A stretch of DNA of 64,000 bases from Amycolatopsis palatopharyngis (GCF_003385185.1 NZ_PQHZ01000017.1:1-64000), one strand, 5' to 3'. Counted from the first letter of the stretch, positions 1 to 8,919 are shown. Numbers and translations are program-made. Notes: generated by a model from the letters alone, not told the origin.

Positions 1-43
1 GGGGGGTGGGGGTGGGGGTGGGGAGGGGGGGGGTGGGGAGGGT
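1..43. repeat. G-rich low-complexity tract
   Basis: Nearly uninterrupted runs of G broken by single T or A, directly after the stop codon of the first minus-strand gene. On the transcript of that gene it would read as a C-rich, G-poor stretch, the composition of a Rho-utilisation site; on the plus strand it could form G-quadruplexes. It sits at the window edge, so its full length is unknown. A sequencing or assembly artefact is possible. Confidence 0.6.
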
Positions 44-44
44 C

Positions 45-1223
45 TTAGATTGGGATGCGATCGGCTTGGCAGAGGAAGGCGCGGGGGGAGCGGCCTATGC
101 GGGTGAGCACGACGCTCGCCTCCGAGCGGCCGCTCGGCTTCAGGCGCCTGCGCAACGCGTTCGGGTCGATGTCGAGTCCGCGGACGAGAATCTCCAGCCT
201 GCCGACGTCGAACCGCCGCAGGGTGGCCCGAAGACTCTTCTCGTTGTACGGACCGTCATCGAGCACCCGGAAGGCGCGAACCCCGGGCGGCGGCGCGTCA
301 CCGGTGAGATAGGCGATCCGCTCGTCGAGCTGCCACAGACCGTACCGCGCCCCGTAATGCCGAACCAGTCCTGCCCGCACCACAGCTCCGTCGGGGTCGA
401 CGATCCACTCACCCGGCTCGCCGACGCCGATCGAATCCGGCTCCCGGTCGGTCACCGTCCACTGTGTTCCGTCCGATCGCAGGACGCTCGCCCTCCTGGC
501 CACGGTGGCCAGGCCGCCCCCGTACAGACAGGCTTCGCGCACCTGGCCGTCGAGCGACACCAACTCCACCTCTCCGGCCCATGGCGCGACCGCCGGGTCG
601 ATGCCCGGCGCGCATTTCACCACCAGGTCCCGGCCAGGGTAGGCGTCGGCTAGTTCGTCCAGCGGTGGAGTGAAATCACCGGGCCGCCAGGTACGCCTGC
701 CCGCGGAGTCGCGGCGGGCTGGATCCGCGACGATCACCGTGTCCCGCGACGTCGGGTGCAGAGCGTTCGCCCGCGCCAGCGACGGTGCCACCCCGGCCTC
801 CGCACAGTTGTGCCGGGCCATCGACAGTCGTATCGGGTCCAAATCGGACCCGATACAGCGGTTCGCGACGCCCGCCAACTCCACGAGGTCGGCACCGATC
901 GAGCAGGTGACGTCGTGCACGTCCCGGCCGGCGAGCCGGCGAGCGCGATGCGCCGCGACCGCGGAAGCGCTCGCCTGTTGCAAAGCGTCACCGGTGAACA
1001 GCCATTCGCCCGCGCCGGACAGTTTGGCCTCCGCCTTCCGGCGCAGCATCACCGTTTCCAGCACGGCGGCCGCACGGTCCGCCCCGCAGATCTCGCGCGC
1101 GGCCGCGACATCGGCGATCCGAGTGTCAGCGGTCAGCGGCAGGCCCGCGCACGCGGCCAGTGCGGCCTCGCCGGTGCGCGATCTCAGGAAGACGATGTCC
1201 TCCGGGGAGAAGGCGTAGGCCAA
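45..1223 (-). CDS. THUMP-like / class I SAM-dependent methyltransferase
   Basis: 392 aa. A Rossmann SAM site is visible around residues 100-130 (DVTCSIGADLVELAG, then GSDLDPIRLSMARHN), followed by VIVADPARRDSAGRR, a motif IV-like strand. This pattern and the length match the actinobacterial THUMP-like methyltransferases, presumed nucleic-acid modifiers of unknown target. The C-terminal third (GPYNEKSLRATLRRFDVGRLEILVRG) is the conserved part outside the Rossmann core. It lies 3 nt after the next methyltransferase gene on the same strand, so the two are probably co-transcribed. The family call is good; the substrate is not inferable. Confidence 0.8.
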   Translation of the reverse strand: MAYAFSPEDIVFLRSRTGEAALAACAGLPLTADTRIADVAAAREICGADRAAAVLETVMLRRKAEAKLSGAGEWLFTGDALQQASASAVAAHRARRLAGRDVHDVTCSIGADLVELAGVANRCIGSDLDPIRLSMARHNCAEAGVAPSLARANALHPTSRDTVIVADPARRDSAGRRTWRPGDFTPPLDELADAYPGRDLVVKCAPGIDPAVAPWAGEVELVSLDGQVREACLYGGGLATVARRASVLRSDGTQWTVTDREPDSIGVGEPGEWIVDPDGAVVRAGLVRHYGARYGLWQLDERIAYLTGDAPPPGVRAFRVLDDGPYNEKSLRATLRRFDVGRLEILVRGLDIDPNALRRRLKPSGRSEASVVLTRIGRSPRAFLCQADRIPI

Positions 1224-1226
1224 TGG

Positions 1227-2204
1227 TTACAGTTCCGTCGCCGCTGGCGGCTTCACACCGGTGATCATGACGTTGTAGAACAACTTCTTCGGCAACACCT
1301 TCGCCAGCAGCTTCTTGTCCACAGCGGACAGCCGTAGCCACACCATGTACGCGAAGAGCCGCCACCGCAAGGTGAGCTTCTCCTGCGGCACCGCGGCCTC
1401 GAACGTGCGGATCGGCCAGCCGACAAGGGCCGCCGCGAACTCCTCGGTGACCGCACGGACATCGATCGCTCCCGCGCCGAGCGCGGTGCGTTCCAGTTCG
1501 GCCGGGTCGAAGGTGTGCAGGTCGACCACGGCTTCCAGGGCCGCGGCCCTGGAAGACTCGTCCAGCTCTTCCTGCGGCCTGCGCCATGCGCTCAACGCGG
1601 GCAACTTCGTCACCTTCGTGGTGAGCCACCAGGTGAGCTGGCCGAGCTTGCGGGCGTAGGTGTCACCGATCTTGGTCGGCTCACCGCAGAACACGAAGCG
1701 CCCGCCCGGCTTGAGTACCCGCAGGACCTCCCGCACCGCGGCCTGCACATCCGGGATGTGGTGCAACACAGCGTGCCCGATGACCAGGTCGAAACTGTCG
1801 TCCGGGTACGGGATGCGCTCGGCGTCGGCGACCCTGCCGTCCACGTCGAGGCCGAGCTTCTCCGCGTTGCGCAGGGCCACCTGGACCATTCCGGGCGAGA
1901 GGTCGGTGACGGACCCACGCTTGATCAACCCACCCTGCATCAGGTTGAGCAGAAAGAAGCCGGTTCCGCTGCCGAGTTCCATCGCGGTGGGATAGGGCTG
2001 GTCCTGCTCTCCCGCGACCGCGGTGAAGACATCCGTCGCGTACGTGATGCAGCGTTCGTCGTAGGAGATCGACCACTTCTCGTCGTACGTGCCCGCCTCC
2101 CAGTCGTGATAGAGCACGTTGGCCAGCTTGGGATCGGCGTAGGCCGCCTGCACCTGCTCCGCCGTCGCGTGTGGGTTGGGAGCCGGGTCCGTCACATCAG
2201 TCAT
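1227..2204 (-). CDS. Class I SAM-dependent methyltransferase (UbiE/methyltransferase 11 type)
   Basis: 325 aa from ATG at 2204. The open frame runs a further 50 codons upstream, but that stretch reads as an antisense shadow of the hydratase gene. SAM-binding motif AMELGSGTGFF at residues 74-84, motif II-like SVTDLSPGMVQVAL, and FDLVIGHAVLHHIPDV before LRVLKPGGRFVFCGEP place it in the small-molecule methyltransferase superfamily. The C-terminal part (about residues 220-325) is an added helical region. It starts 7 nt after the enoyl-CoA hydratase stop and probably forms an operon with both flanking genes. Substrate unknown. Confidence 0.85.
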   Translation of the reverse strand: MTDVTDPAPNPHATAEQVQAAYADPKLANVLYHDWEAGTYDEKWSISYDERCITYATDVFTAVAGEQDQPYPTAMELGSGTGFFLLNLMQGGLIKRGSVTDLSPGMVQVALRNAEKLGLDVDGRVADAERIPYPDDSFDLVIGHAVLHHIPDVQAAVREVLRVLKPGGRFVFCGEPTKIGDTYARKLGQLTWWLTTKVTKLPALSAWRRPQEELDESSRAAALEAVVDLHTFDPAELERTALGAGAIDVRAVTEEFAAALVGWPIRTFEAAVPQEKLTLRWRLFAYMVWLRLSAVDKKLLAKVLPKKLFYNVMITGVKPPAATEL

Positions 2205-2211
2205 GCCCGGC

Positions 2212-2991
2212 TCACCTGCCCTCGAAGGTGGCCTTGCCGGGCCCGTTCTCGATGAACGACTGCATGCCGACCCCCTGGTCCTCTGTGGCCCACAGCGCGA
2301 CGAACAGGTTCGTCTCGAGCTTGAGGCCGTTTCGCAGGTCCATGTCGAGCCCACCGTCGATCGCGGCCTTCGCCGCCTTGAGCGCCACGGCGGGGCCCTT
2401 CGCGAACTGCGCGGCCCATTTGTGCGCGGCGGTGTACACGTCGTCCGGGGCCACGACCTCGTCGACCAGGCCGATGGCGAGCGCCTCCTCGGCCTTGACG
2501 AACCGTCCGGTGTAGACGAGGTCCTTCGCCTTGCTCGGCCCGATCAGCCTGGCCAGCCGCTGCGTGCCACCCGCGCCGGGGATGATGCCGAGCTGGATCT
2601 CCGGCTGCCCGACCTTGACGTTGTCGCCCGCGACCCTGCGGTCGGCGGTGAGTGCGAGCTCGAGCCCGCCACCGAGCGCGTATCCGGTGATCGCCGCGAC
2701 CGTGGGCTTCGGGATCTCGGCCAGTGCCGTCAGGGAGTTGGAGAGGTCCGCGCCGAACGACGACATCTCGACGTAGGAGCGTGCGGCCATCTCCTTGATG
2801 TCAGCGCCCCCCGCGAAGGTCTTCTCGCCGCCGTACAGGATCACCGCGCGCACGTCGTCGCGCTCGGTCGCCTCCCGCGCGACCGCGGCCAGCTCCCGTT
2901 GTACCTGGTCGTTCAGGGCGTTGACCGGCGGACGCTCCAACCGGATCGTGCCCACACCGGCCTCGACCTCGAGACGTACGAACTCGCCCAC
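2212..2991 (-). CDS. Enoyl-CoA hydratase/isomerase family protein
   Basis: About 259 aa; hydrates 2-enoyl-CoA thioesters in fatty-acid or related catabolism. Crotonase motifs are visible: AGGADIKEM (oxyanion-hole strand), GYALGGGLELALTADRR and QLGIIPGAGGTQRLARLIG with its acidic partner. Start choice: the mRNA reads AGGAGG, then ATGGGC, then GTG. The GTG at 2991 has ideal spacing from AGGAGG; ATGs at 2997 and 3006 are in frame but sit on or before the Shine-Dalgarno. It heads a probable three-gene operon with two methyltransferases. Confidence 0.85.
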   Translation of the reverse strand: MGEFVRLEVEAGVGTIRLERPPVNALNDQVQRELAAVAREATERDDVRAVILYGGEKTFAGGADIKEMAARSYVEMSSFGADLSNSLTALAEIPKPTVAAITGYALGGGLELALTADRRVAGDNVKVGQPEIQLGIIPGAGGTQRLARLIGPSKAKDLVYTGRFVKAEEALAIGLVDEVVAPDDVYTAAHKWAAQFAKGPAVALKAAKAAIDGGLDMDLRNGLKLETNLFVALWATEDQGVGMQSFIENGPGKATFEGR

Positions 2992-3111
2992 GCCCATCCT
3001 CCTCATGTCTTACTCAAAAAGCCGGGTCATTCGCCGCCGACGTGCAGTCATGCATGTGAACAACCCTCACAGCTCGGGTATCCGTGCAGGCTACCGGTCG
3101 GTAAATGCAGG

Positions 3112-3942
3112 TTACCGGCGCCGGGCGAAGAAGCGATCACCCGAGCGCTGCAACAACAGGTCCTGCCCAAAGGTAGTGGAGAGGTTCTCGCTGGTCAGCA
3201 CATCGTCGATGAGTCCGGAGGCCACGGTCCGACCGTCCCCGAGCAGCAATGCGTGGGTGAAACCGGGCGGGATCTCCTCCACGTGGTGGGTCACCAGCAC
3301 CATGGCAGGCGCGTCCGGGTCCATCGCGAACGTGGACAGCCGGGACACGAGGTCCTCCCTGCCACCGAGGTCGAGTCCTGCGGCGGGCTCGTCGAGCAGC
3401 AGCATCTCCGGATCGGTCATCAGCGATCTGGCGATCAGCGTGCGCTTGCGCTCCCCCTCGGACAGGGTGCCGAAGGACCGTGTCGCCAGGTGCTTGATCC
3501 CGAGCGCGGTCAGCAGTTCCTCCGCGCGTTCGGTGTCGAGCGAGTCGTAAGCCTCGCGCCAGCGCCCGAGCACGGCGTAGCCCGCACTCACCACGACGTC
3601 CCGCACGATCTCGTCACCGGGGACCCGGTTCGCCAGCGCCGCTGAGGTGAAACCGATCCGCGGTCGCAGCTCGAATACGTCCACCCGCCCGAGCCGCTCG
3701 CCGAGAACGTGCACCGTGCCCGAGGTCGGGTGCAGCTCGGCGGCCGCGAGCCGGAGCAGGGTGGTCTTACCCGCGCCGTTGGGCCCGAGCACCACCCAGC
3801 GTTCGTCGAGTTCCACCGACCAGTCGAGGTCGGCGAGCAGTGTGTTGCCCCCGCGTCGCACGCCGACGCCGGCCATCCGCACCACGAGGTCGTCAAGATC
3901 AGCAAGTTCACTGTGCTGGGTCGGCTCGCTCACGGCCCCCAT
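3112..3942 (-). CDS. ABC transporter ATP-binding protein
   Basis: 276 aa from ATG at 3942. Walker A GPNGAGKTT at residues 53-61, a variant signature LSEGERKRT, Walker B MLLLDEPAAGLD and H-loop VTHHVEE are all present, so it should hydrolyse ATP. No membrane partner is adjacent; stand-alone ATPases of this kind (YlmA/ModF-like) are common in actinobacteria and may act outside transport. The frame is open further upstream, but the sequence there has no coding character. Cargo unknown. Confidence 0.85.
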   Translation of the reverse strand: MGAVSEPTQHSELADLDDLVVRMAGVGVRRGGNTLLADLDWSVELDERWVVLGPNGAGKTTLLRLAAAELHPTSGTVHVLGERLGRVDVFELRPRIGFTSAALANRVPGDEIVRDVVVSAGYAVLGRWREAYDSLDTERAEELLTALGIKHLATRSFGTLSEGERKRTLIARSLMTDPEMLLLDEPAAGLDLGGREDLVSRLSTFAMDPDAPAMVLVTHHVEEIPPGFTHALLLGDGRTVASGLIDDVLTSENLSTTFGQDLLLQRSGDRFFARRR

Positions 3943-4018
3943 TGTCACCGACACGGGCGACAGGGCTGACGACGACCCACCTCCACCCGCCGCCAGCAGC
4001 CGAGAGGGCCCCGTACGT

Positions 4019-4054
4019 CGGAGCCTGTGGCGACCCGGGTCGCCACAGGCTCCG
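4019..4054. terminator. 36-bp perfect palindrome, probable terminator
   Basis: Two 18-base arms with no loop, centred on ACCCGGGT (GAGCCTGTGGCGACCC and its complement). It lies 28 nt past the stop of the DUF4396 gene and upstream of the ABC ATPase gene, both on the minus strand, so a terminator for the former is the simplest reading. There is no T-run. The extruded form would be a cruciform. Confidence 0.6.
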
Positions 4055-4081
4055 AGACGAGCGCCCGCCCTGGGCCGCCGG

Positions 4082-4612
4082 TCAGTGGTGGTAGGCGTGG
4101 GCGATGGCGTGCCCACGTCCCCTTCCGATCAGCCACTTGTTGACCGGCACGGTCACGATGAACGCGACGAGGAACGCGAACGCCAGCGCCGCCCAGAACA
4201 ACACACTGGCCAGTCCGGCGGACATCGCGCCGGGGACGACCACCATCACGCCGTTGTCGACGATCTCCATCACGGTGATGGAGATCGTGTCCGCGGCGAG
4301 CGCCACCTTGAGAGCCTGCTTGAACCCGACACCCGCCCGGAGCACTCCACGCATGCTCAGCGCGTAGCCGAAGATGAACGCGAGCCCGACCGCCAGCGCG
4401 ATGGTGGCTACCGGGTGCAGCCCGAGCCAGGTGCCGATGACCATGCCGAGCACCTCACCGATGGCACATCCGGTGAGGCAGTGCAAGGTCGCGGAAGCGG
4501 CACTGCCCCAGGTGGCACTGTGCGTCCCGTGCTCGGCGTGACCGTGCTCGGCATGCTCCGCCGCCGCGTGGTGGTGGTGCTCGTGATGATGCTGCACAGA
4601 CACGGTGTGCAC
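4082..4612 (-). CDS. His-rich DUF4396 integral membrane protein
   Basis: 176 aa from GTG at 4612, four bases after GGAG; the frame extends upstream but is not coding in character. The N-terminus carries a histidine-rich stretch (QHHHEHHHH, then HAEHGHAEHGTH) and the C-terminus ends HAIAHAYHH, both typical of metal handling. About four hydrophobic segments lie between, with LHCLTGCAIGEVLGMVIG, the CxxxC-type motif seen in DUF4396 proteins. The function of the family is unknown. A CsoR-like palindrome lies about 48 nt upstream of the start, so a role in copper or other metal response is inferred. Confidence 0.75.
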   Translation of the reverse strand: MHTVSVQHHHEHHHHAAAEHAEHGHAEHGTHSATWGSAASATLHCLTGCAIGEVLGMVIGTWLGLHPVATIALAVGLAFIFGYALSMRGVLRAGVGFKQALKVALAADTISITVMEIVDNGVMVVVPGAMSAGLASVLFWAALAFAFLVAFIVTVPVNKWLIGRGRGHAIAHAYHH

Positions 4613-4659
4613 CCTTCTCCCGATTCCGTCGCCCCCTCGGGGCCTCGCGGAGAACCATA

Positions 4660-4674
4660 TACCCCTAGGGGGTA
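4660..4674. promoter_or_regulatory. CsoR-like copper operator candidate
   Basis: TACCCCTAGGGGGTA in the divergent promoter between the DUF4396 gene (minus) and the BlaI-type regulator (plus). It matches the TACCC-N4/5-GGGTA form recognised by CsoR/RcnR-family repressors. No csoR gene is in the window. It is much closer to the His-rich gene, which is the likelier target. Confidence 0.6.
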
Positions 4675-4754
4675 CTTGCCAAGTGCTTTCCCGCGACATG
4701 CGTTCTCGGACCACAGGAGGCAGTAACCTGAGACCTCGCGAGGAGGTGACCACG

Positions 4755-5114
4755 GTGCGACTTGGCAAGCTGGAAGCTTCGGTGATGGACGTACTGTGGG
4801 CCGCGACCGAGCCGCTGCGGGTCCGGCAGGTACTCGACGAGCTGAACCGGCGGCGCACCCTCGCCTACACCACCGTCCTGACCGTTCTGGACAACCTGCA
4901 CCGCAAGGAACTGGTGGTCCGCGAGCTGGACGGGCGTGCCTACTCCTACCGCGCCGCCAGTAGCCGCGAAGAGGCCGCGGCACTCGCCCTGCGTGCGGTC
5001 CTCGATTCGACCGGCGATCCCGAGTCGGTCCTGCTGCACTTCGCCAGATCCGTCTCCCCGCAGGAGTCGGAAGTCCTGCGCAGGGCGTTGCACGGGAGAC
5101 CGGAGGCACGATGA
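4755..5114 (+). CDS. BlaI/MecI/CopY family transcriptional repressor
   Basis: 119 aa from GTG at 4755, placed 8 nt after a strong AGGAGG; an in-frame GTG three codons earlier overlaps the Shine-Dalgarno. The winged helix covers residues 1-75 (LEASVMDVLWA, then YTTVLTVLDNLHRKELVVRE), and the C-terminal helices form the dimerisation part. The family represses beta-lactamase or metal-resistance genes until cleaved by a partner protease. Its stop overlaps the start of the M56 protease (ATGA), the usual BlaI/BlaR1-type pairing. No beta-lactamase is nearby. Confidence 0.88.
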   Translation: MRLGKLEASVMDVLWAATEPLRVRQVLDELNRRRTLAYTTVLTVLDNLHRKELVVRELDGRAYSYRAASSREEAAALALRAVLDSTGDPESVLLHFARSVSPQESEVLRRALHGRPEAR

Positions 5115-6055
5115 TCCTCGCGACCGCTCTGCTACTCGGAGCCGTCGTGGTGGGCTGGTGGGGACCTCGTGTTATCGGCGGGCTCGGCCCGACGACCGCC
5201 ATCGTCTGCTGGCCAGCCGCGATGGCAGGCATCACGGTGAGCGCGCTGGCCGGTGTCCTGCTGCTGGTACTGCCCGGACACGGTCCAGCAGGCGCGATCA
5301 CCCATGTGCTGCACCACTGTGTGTCCACGGTGGGCCACACCAACCTGCCCGAGCTCGATCCCGCGGTCGCGGCGCTCAGCCTCGCCGTCGCGGCGACCGT
5401 GCTGGTCCGCATCGCGGCGTCCGCGGCAAGGACCGCCCGGCGCCAGGACGCGATGCGCCGTCCTCACCTGACGGCTCTGCGCATCCTGCGACCGGCGAGC
5501 AACGGCACGATCCCGACGCTCTGGATCGACCACGAGCGACCGATGGCCTACAGCCTCGGCGGGCGCGACAGGCTGATCGTGGCGACCCGAAGCCTCGTCG
5601 ACCGGTTGTCCCCCGAGCAACTACGGGCAGTCCTCGCCCATGAACGCGCCCATCTGCGCGGACACCATCACCAACTGGTCGCGGTCGCCGACACGATCGC
5701 GAAGGCACTGGGGTTCATACCGCTGATGCGGCACGCCCCCGGCGTTCTCCGCCTGCAGGTCGAACTGGCCGCCGACCGTGCAGCGGTACAGGAGTGCGGG
5801 CTCGACGCCGTACGCTCCGCATTGCTCGCGCTGACCGCACAGCCCAGTCCCCCTGGCGCGCTCGCGATGGCGAGCGGAGACATCGCGGTTCGGTTGCGCA
5901 ATCTCGGCCGGACCGCCGCAGGGCCGCGCGCACTCCGTCGCGTGGTCGCGGGCTTCATGGCCGTACTCGCGGTTGCCCTGCCGGCGATCGCCGCGTTCGT
6001 ACTGCTGAGTGCGGTGAGCGTGCTCGCCTGCCCGCTGTTGCCGAGCGCCGGGTAG
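5111..6055 (+). CDS. M56 (BlaR1-type) membrane metallopeptidase
   Basis: 314 aa. Zinc site HERAH at residues 177-181 within LRAVLAHERAHLRGHHHQ, followed by VELAADRAAV holding the likely third ligand. Transmembrane segments lie at about 1-20, 32-56, 83-103 and 272-300. Unlike BlaR1 it has no extracellular penicillin-binding sensor domain, as is common for actinobacterial M56 proteins. Known family role: cleavage of the cognate BlaI-type repressor, encoded by the overlapping upstream gene. The inducing signal is unknown. Confidence 0.85.
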   Translation: MILATALLLGAVVVGWWGPRVIGGLGPTTAIVCWPAAMAGITVSALAGVLLLVLPGHGPAGAITHVLHHCVSTVGHTNLPELDPAVAALSLAVAATVLVRIAASAARTARRQDAMRRPHLTALRILRPASNGTIPTLWIDHERPMAYSLGGRDRLIVATRSLVDRLSPEQLRAVLAHERAHLRGHHHQLVAVADTIAKALGFIPLMRHAPGVLRLQVELAADRAAVQECGLDAVRSALLALTAQPSPPGALAMASGDIAVRLRNLGRTAAGPRALRRVVAGFMAVLAVALPAIAAFVLLSAVSVLACPLLPSAG

Positions 6056-6083
6056 GGCCCCTGGGGGTCAGGCCCTACCCGGC
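6047..6083. terminator. Terminator hairpin overlapping the M56 stop codon
   Basis: Arms GCCGGGTAGGGCC and GGCCCTACCCGGC, 13 bp each, 11-nt loop. The M56 stop codon lies within the left arm. No T-run follows. About 85 nt downstream (6172-6199) is an AT-rich stretch with a GTAGA-N11-TCTAC inverted repeat, of unknown role, before the converging glgP stop. Confidence 0.65.
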
Positions 6084-6236
6084 ATCGACACGAAGACGGC
6101 AACCGAGGGGGGAGGCGGTTACCGATCTTCGGCGGTAGTGCCGCGAGCCGTGGGCCCGCGCCGCTACTAGCGTAGATAGTACAAGATTCTACTTTCTATG
6201 GGTGTGACCATCGGCACTAAGTTTCGGACGTGTCGA

Positions 6237-8816
6237 TCAGGGCAGGATGACCTTGCCGAGTTCGGCCGGACTGGCCAGCAGGTCGTGGCGGGGCAGCACC
6301 CGCACGGTGTAGCCGAGGGCACCGGCGTGCGGCAGGCGAAGGGTGGTGCCGAACTCGCCGATCCCGGTGTTAACCATCGGCACGGTGACCGGTTGCAGCA
6401 GGTCGTCGGTGTCCCCGACCTTGCCCACGACCGCCTGGACGTGTACGTCGGACGGATCGAGACCGGCGAGGTCGACACTCGCGCGCACCCTGATCCGGTT
6501 CCCGACGACCAGCGCCGAGTGGTCCGAGTTGTCCTGGTGGTTCTCCGCGGAATCCACCTGGAGTTCGGTGTCGAGAATCCGCACCCGTCCCCAGGACATC
6601 CCGAGCCGCACCCGATAGCCGGCGAGCGAGCGTGCGCCGTTGTAGCCACCGCCCGTCGCGGCGGCCGCCATGGTCGCGGCGGGGCGGTAGTAGGACTCGA
6701 CGTATTCCCGCACCATCCGCGACGCCTGCACCCTGGGGCCCAGCGTGCGCAGGGTGTGCCACACCATCGACAACCAGCCGCCGGGCACCCCACCCGCGTC
6801 CCTGTCGTAGAACAGCGGCGCGATCTGCTGGCCAAGTAGCTCGTACAGCGCGGCCGCTTCCAGGTCGTCCCGCCGCAGCGGGTCGGTGACTCCGTCCGCC
6901 GTAGGGATCGCCCAGCCGTTGCTGCCGTCGTAGCACTCGTCCCACCAGCCATCACGGATGGAGAGGTTCAGCCCGCCGTTGAGCGCCGACTTCATCCCCG
7001 AAGTTCCGCATGCCTCCAGCGGCCGGGTCGGGTTGTTGAGCCAGACGTCGCAGCCGCGGTAGAGATAGCGCGCCATCGACATGTCGTAGTCGGGCAGGAA
7101 CACGATCCGGTGGCGGACGGCGGGATCGTCGACGAACCGGACGATCTGCTGGATCAACGCCTTGCCACCCTCGTCAGCGGGGTGCGACTTGCCCGCGACG
7201 ACGACCTGGATCGGGCGCTGCTCGTCGAGTAGCAGGGCGCGTAGCCGGTCGGGGTCGCGCAGCATCAACGTGAGCCGCTTGTACGTCGGCACCCGCCGCG
7301 CGAAGCCGACGGTGAGCACGTCCGGATCGAACACGGAGTCGGTCCAGCCCAGCTCCAGGGCCGAGGCGCCCCGCTGTAGCCACGAGACTCGCAGGCGCCT
7401 GCGCACCTCGGCCACCAGCTTGCCGCGCAGATCCCGGCGCAGGTCCCACAACTGCTCGTCGGTAACCGCATTCGACGAGCCGGAATCGCCGTCGTGCCCC
7501 CATTCCTCGTCGTTCCCGCCCAGTAGTGCCGTCATCTCCCGCGCAACCCAGGTCGGGCCGTGCACTCCGTTGGTGACCGACGAGATCGGTACCTCGTCCT
7601 CGTCGAAGCCCGTCCACAACCGGGCGAACATCCGCCGCGATACGCGGCCGTGCAAGGCCGAGACCCCGTTCGCACGCTGCGCGAGCCGCAACCCCATATG
7701 CGCCATGTTGAACATCCCGGGGTTGTCCTCGGCGCCGAGCGCGAGCACCCGCCGGACCTCGATCCCGGGCAGCAACCTGCCGTCCCCGAAGTAGTGCTGC
7801 ACGAGGTCGACCGGGAAGCGATCGATACCGGCGGGCACCGGCGTATGCGTGGTGAACACGGTGCCCGCCCGAACCGCGGACAACGCCTCCTCGAACTCGA
7901 GGGATTCGCTACCCAGGATCTCGCGGGCCCGCTCGAGGCCGAGGAAACCGGCGTGGCCCTCGTTGGTGTGAAAGACCTCCGGCTGCGGGTGCCCGGTCAG
8001 TTCGCAGTAGCGCCGGACTGCCCGGACCCCGCCGATACCCGCCAGGATCTCCTGCCGGATGCGGTGATCGGCGTCCCCGCCGTAGAGCCGGTCGGTGACT
8101 CGGCGCAGGTCCTCGTCATTGGCATCGACGTCGGTGTCGAGTAGCAGCAGTGGGATCCGGCCGACCCTCGCCATCCAGATCTGCGCCCGCAGATCGCGAC
8201 CGCCCGGCATCTCCACGCACACCAGCACGGGCTCGCCGGTTGGTTCGGTGAGCAGTTCCAGCGGCAGCCCGCTGGGATCGATCACCGGGTAGTGCTCGAC
8301 CTGCCACCCGTCCAGCGAAAGCGCCTGCCGGAAGTAACCGGCGCGGTAGAGCGGGCCGACACCGATCAACGGGGCACCGAGGTCCGAAGCCGCCTTCAGG
8401 TGGTCCGCGGCGAGTACACCCAGGCCGCCGGAGTAGTTCGGCAATGCCTCGGTGACCCCGAACTCCATCGAGAAGTAGGCGATCGCCGCGGGCAATCTGC
8501 TGCCGTCGCCGTTATCCGCCGAACCACGCTGGTACCAGCGTGGTTCGGTCAGATAGCGCTGCAGATCCTCGGTCGCGGCCCTGGTTCGATGCAGGAAGTC
8601 CGCATCACCCGCGAGTTCCTCGAGCCGCGCCGGGTCGACGGTAGTCAGCATCCGCAACGGGTCCTTGAGGCTGCGGAACAGGTCGTCGTCGATGGAGGCG
8701 AACAGGTCCCGGGTCGGCGGGTGCCACGTCCAGCGAAGGTTCGTGGCCAATTCGCCCAGTCCCGACAACGGCTCCGGCAGGCTGGGGTGCACGGTGAACC
8801 GGCGGACTGCTCTCAT
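6237..8816 (-). CDS. glgP: Alpha-glucan (glycogen) phosphorylase
   Basis: 859 aa from ATG at 8816. Releases glucose-1-phosphate from alpha-1,4-glucans using pyridoxal phosphate. The N-terminus (MRAVRRFTVHPSLPEPLSGL, then NLRWTWHPPTRDLF) is the DUF3417-type start of the bacterial GlgP subfamily, and the length matches mycobacterial GlgP. The PLP region reads LEACGTSGMKSALNGG, with the lysine near residue 609. VFHTNEGHAGFLGLERAR and TVFTTHTPVPAGID are family blocks. It is monocistronic and divergent from the zinc protease gene. Function confident. Confidence 0.93.
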   Translation of the reverse strand: MRAVRRFTVHPSLPEPLSGLGELATNLRWTWHPPTRDLFASIDDDLFRSLKDPLRMLTTVDPARLEELAGDADFLHRTRAATEDLQRYLTEPRWYQRGSADNGDGSRLPAAIAYFSMEFGVTEALPNYSGGLGVLAADHLKAASDLGAPLIGVGPLYRAGYFRQALSLDGWQVEHYPVIDPSGLPLELLTEPTGEPVLVCVEMPGGRDLRAQIWMARVGRIPLLLLDTDVDANDEDLRRVTDRLYGGDADHRIRQEILAGIGGVRAVRRYCELTGHPQPEVFHTNEGHAGFLGLERAREILGSESLEFEEALSAVRAGTVFTTHTPVPAGIDRFPVDLVQHYFGDGRLLPGIEVRRVLALGAEDNPGMFNMAHMGLRLAQRANGVSALHGRVSRRMFARLWTGFDEDEVPISSVTNGVHGPTWVAREMTALLGGNDEEWGHDGDSGSSNAVTDEQLWDLRRDLRGKLVAEVRRRLRVSWLQRGASALELGWTDSVFDPDVLTVGFARRVPTYKRLTLMLRDPDRLRALLLDEQRPIQVVVAGKSHPADEGGKALIQQIVRFVDDPAVRHRIVFLPDYDMSMARYLYRGCDVWLNNPTRPLEACGTSGMKSALNGGLNLSIRDGWWDECYDGSNGWAIPTADGVTDPLRRDDLEAAALYELLGQQIAPLFYDRDAGGVPGGWLSMVWHTLRTLGPRVQASRMVREYVESYYRPAATMAAAATGGGYNGARSLAGYRVRLGMSWGRVRILDTELQVDSAENHQDNSDHSALVVGNRIRVRASVDLAGLDPSDVHVQAVVGKVGDTDDLLQPVTVPMVNTGIGEFGTTLRLPHAGALGYTVRVLPRHDLLASPAELGKVILP

Positions 8817-8919
8817 GGTCGCGACCCTAGCCCGCCGGGCAACCCGCCGCGGCCGGTGCCGCACCGAGCGGGCACCCCGGCCAGGTGGCGCCGGACGGGG
8901 GCTCGCGCAGAATGGGGAC

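Noticed and set aside
2176..3645. A 489-aa plus-strand frame opposite the hydratase and ABC ATPase genes.
   Set aside because: Composition is Arg/Gly/Leu-rich with no motifs; typical antisense shadow of real high-GC genes.
6172..6199. AT-rich GTAGA-N11-TCTAC repeat as a BlaI operator.
   Set aside because: It lies between converging 3' ends, not in a promoter, and the match to known BlaI/MecI sites is weak.
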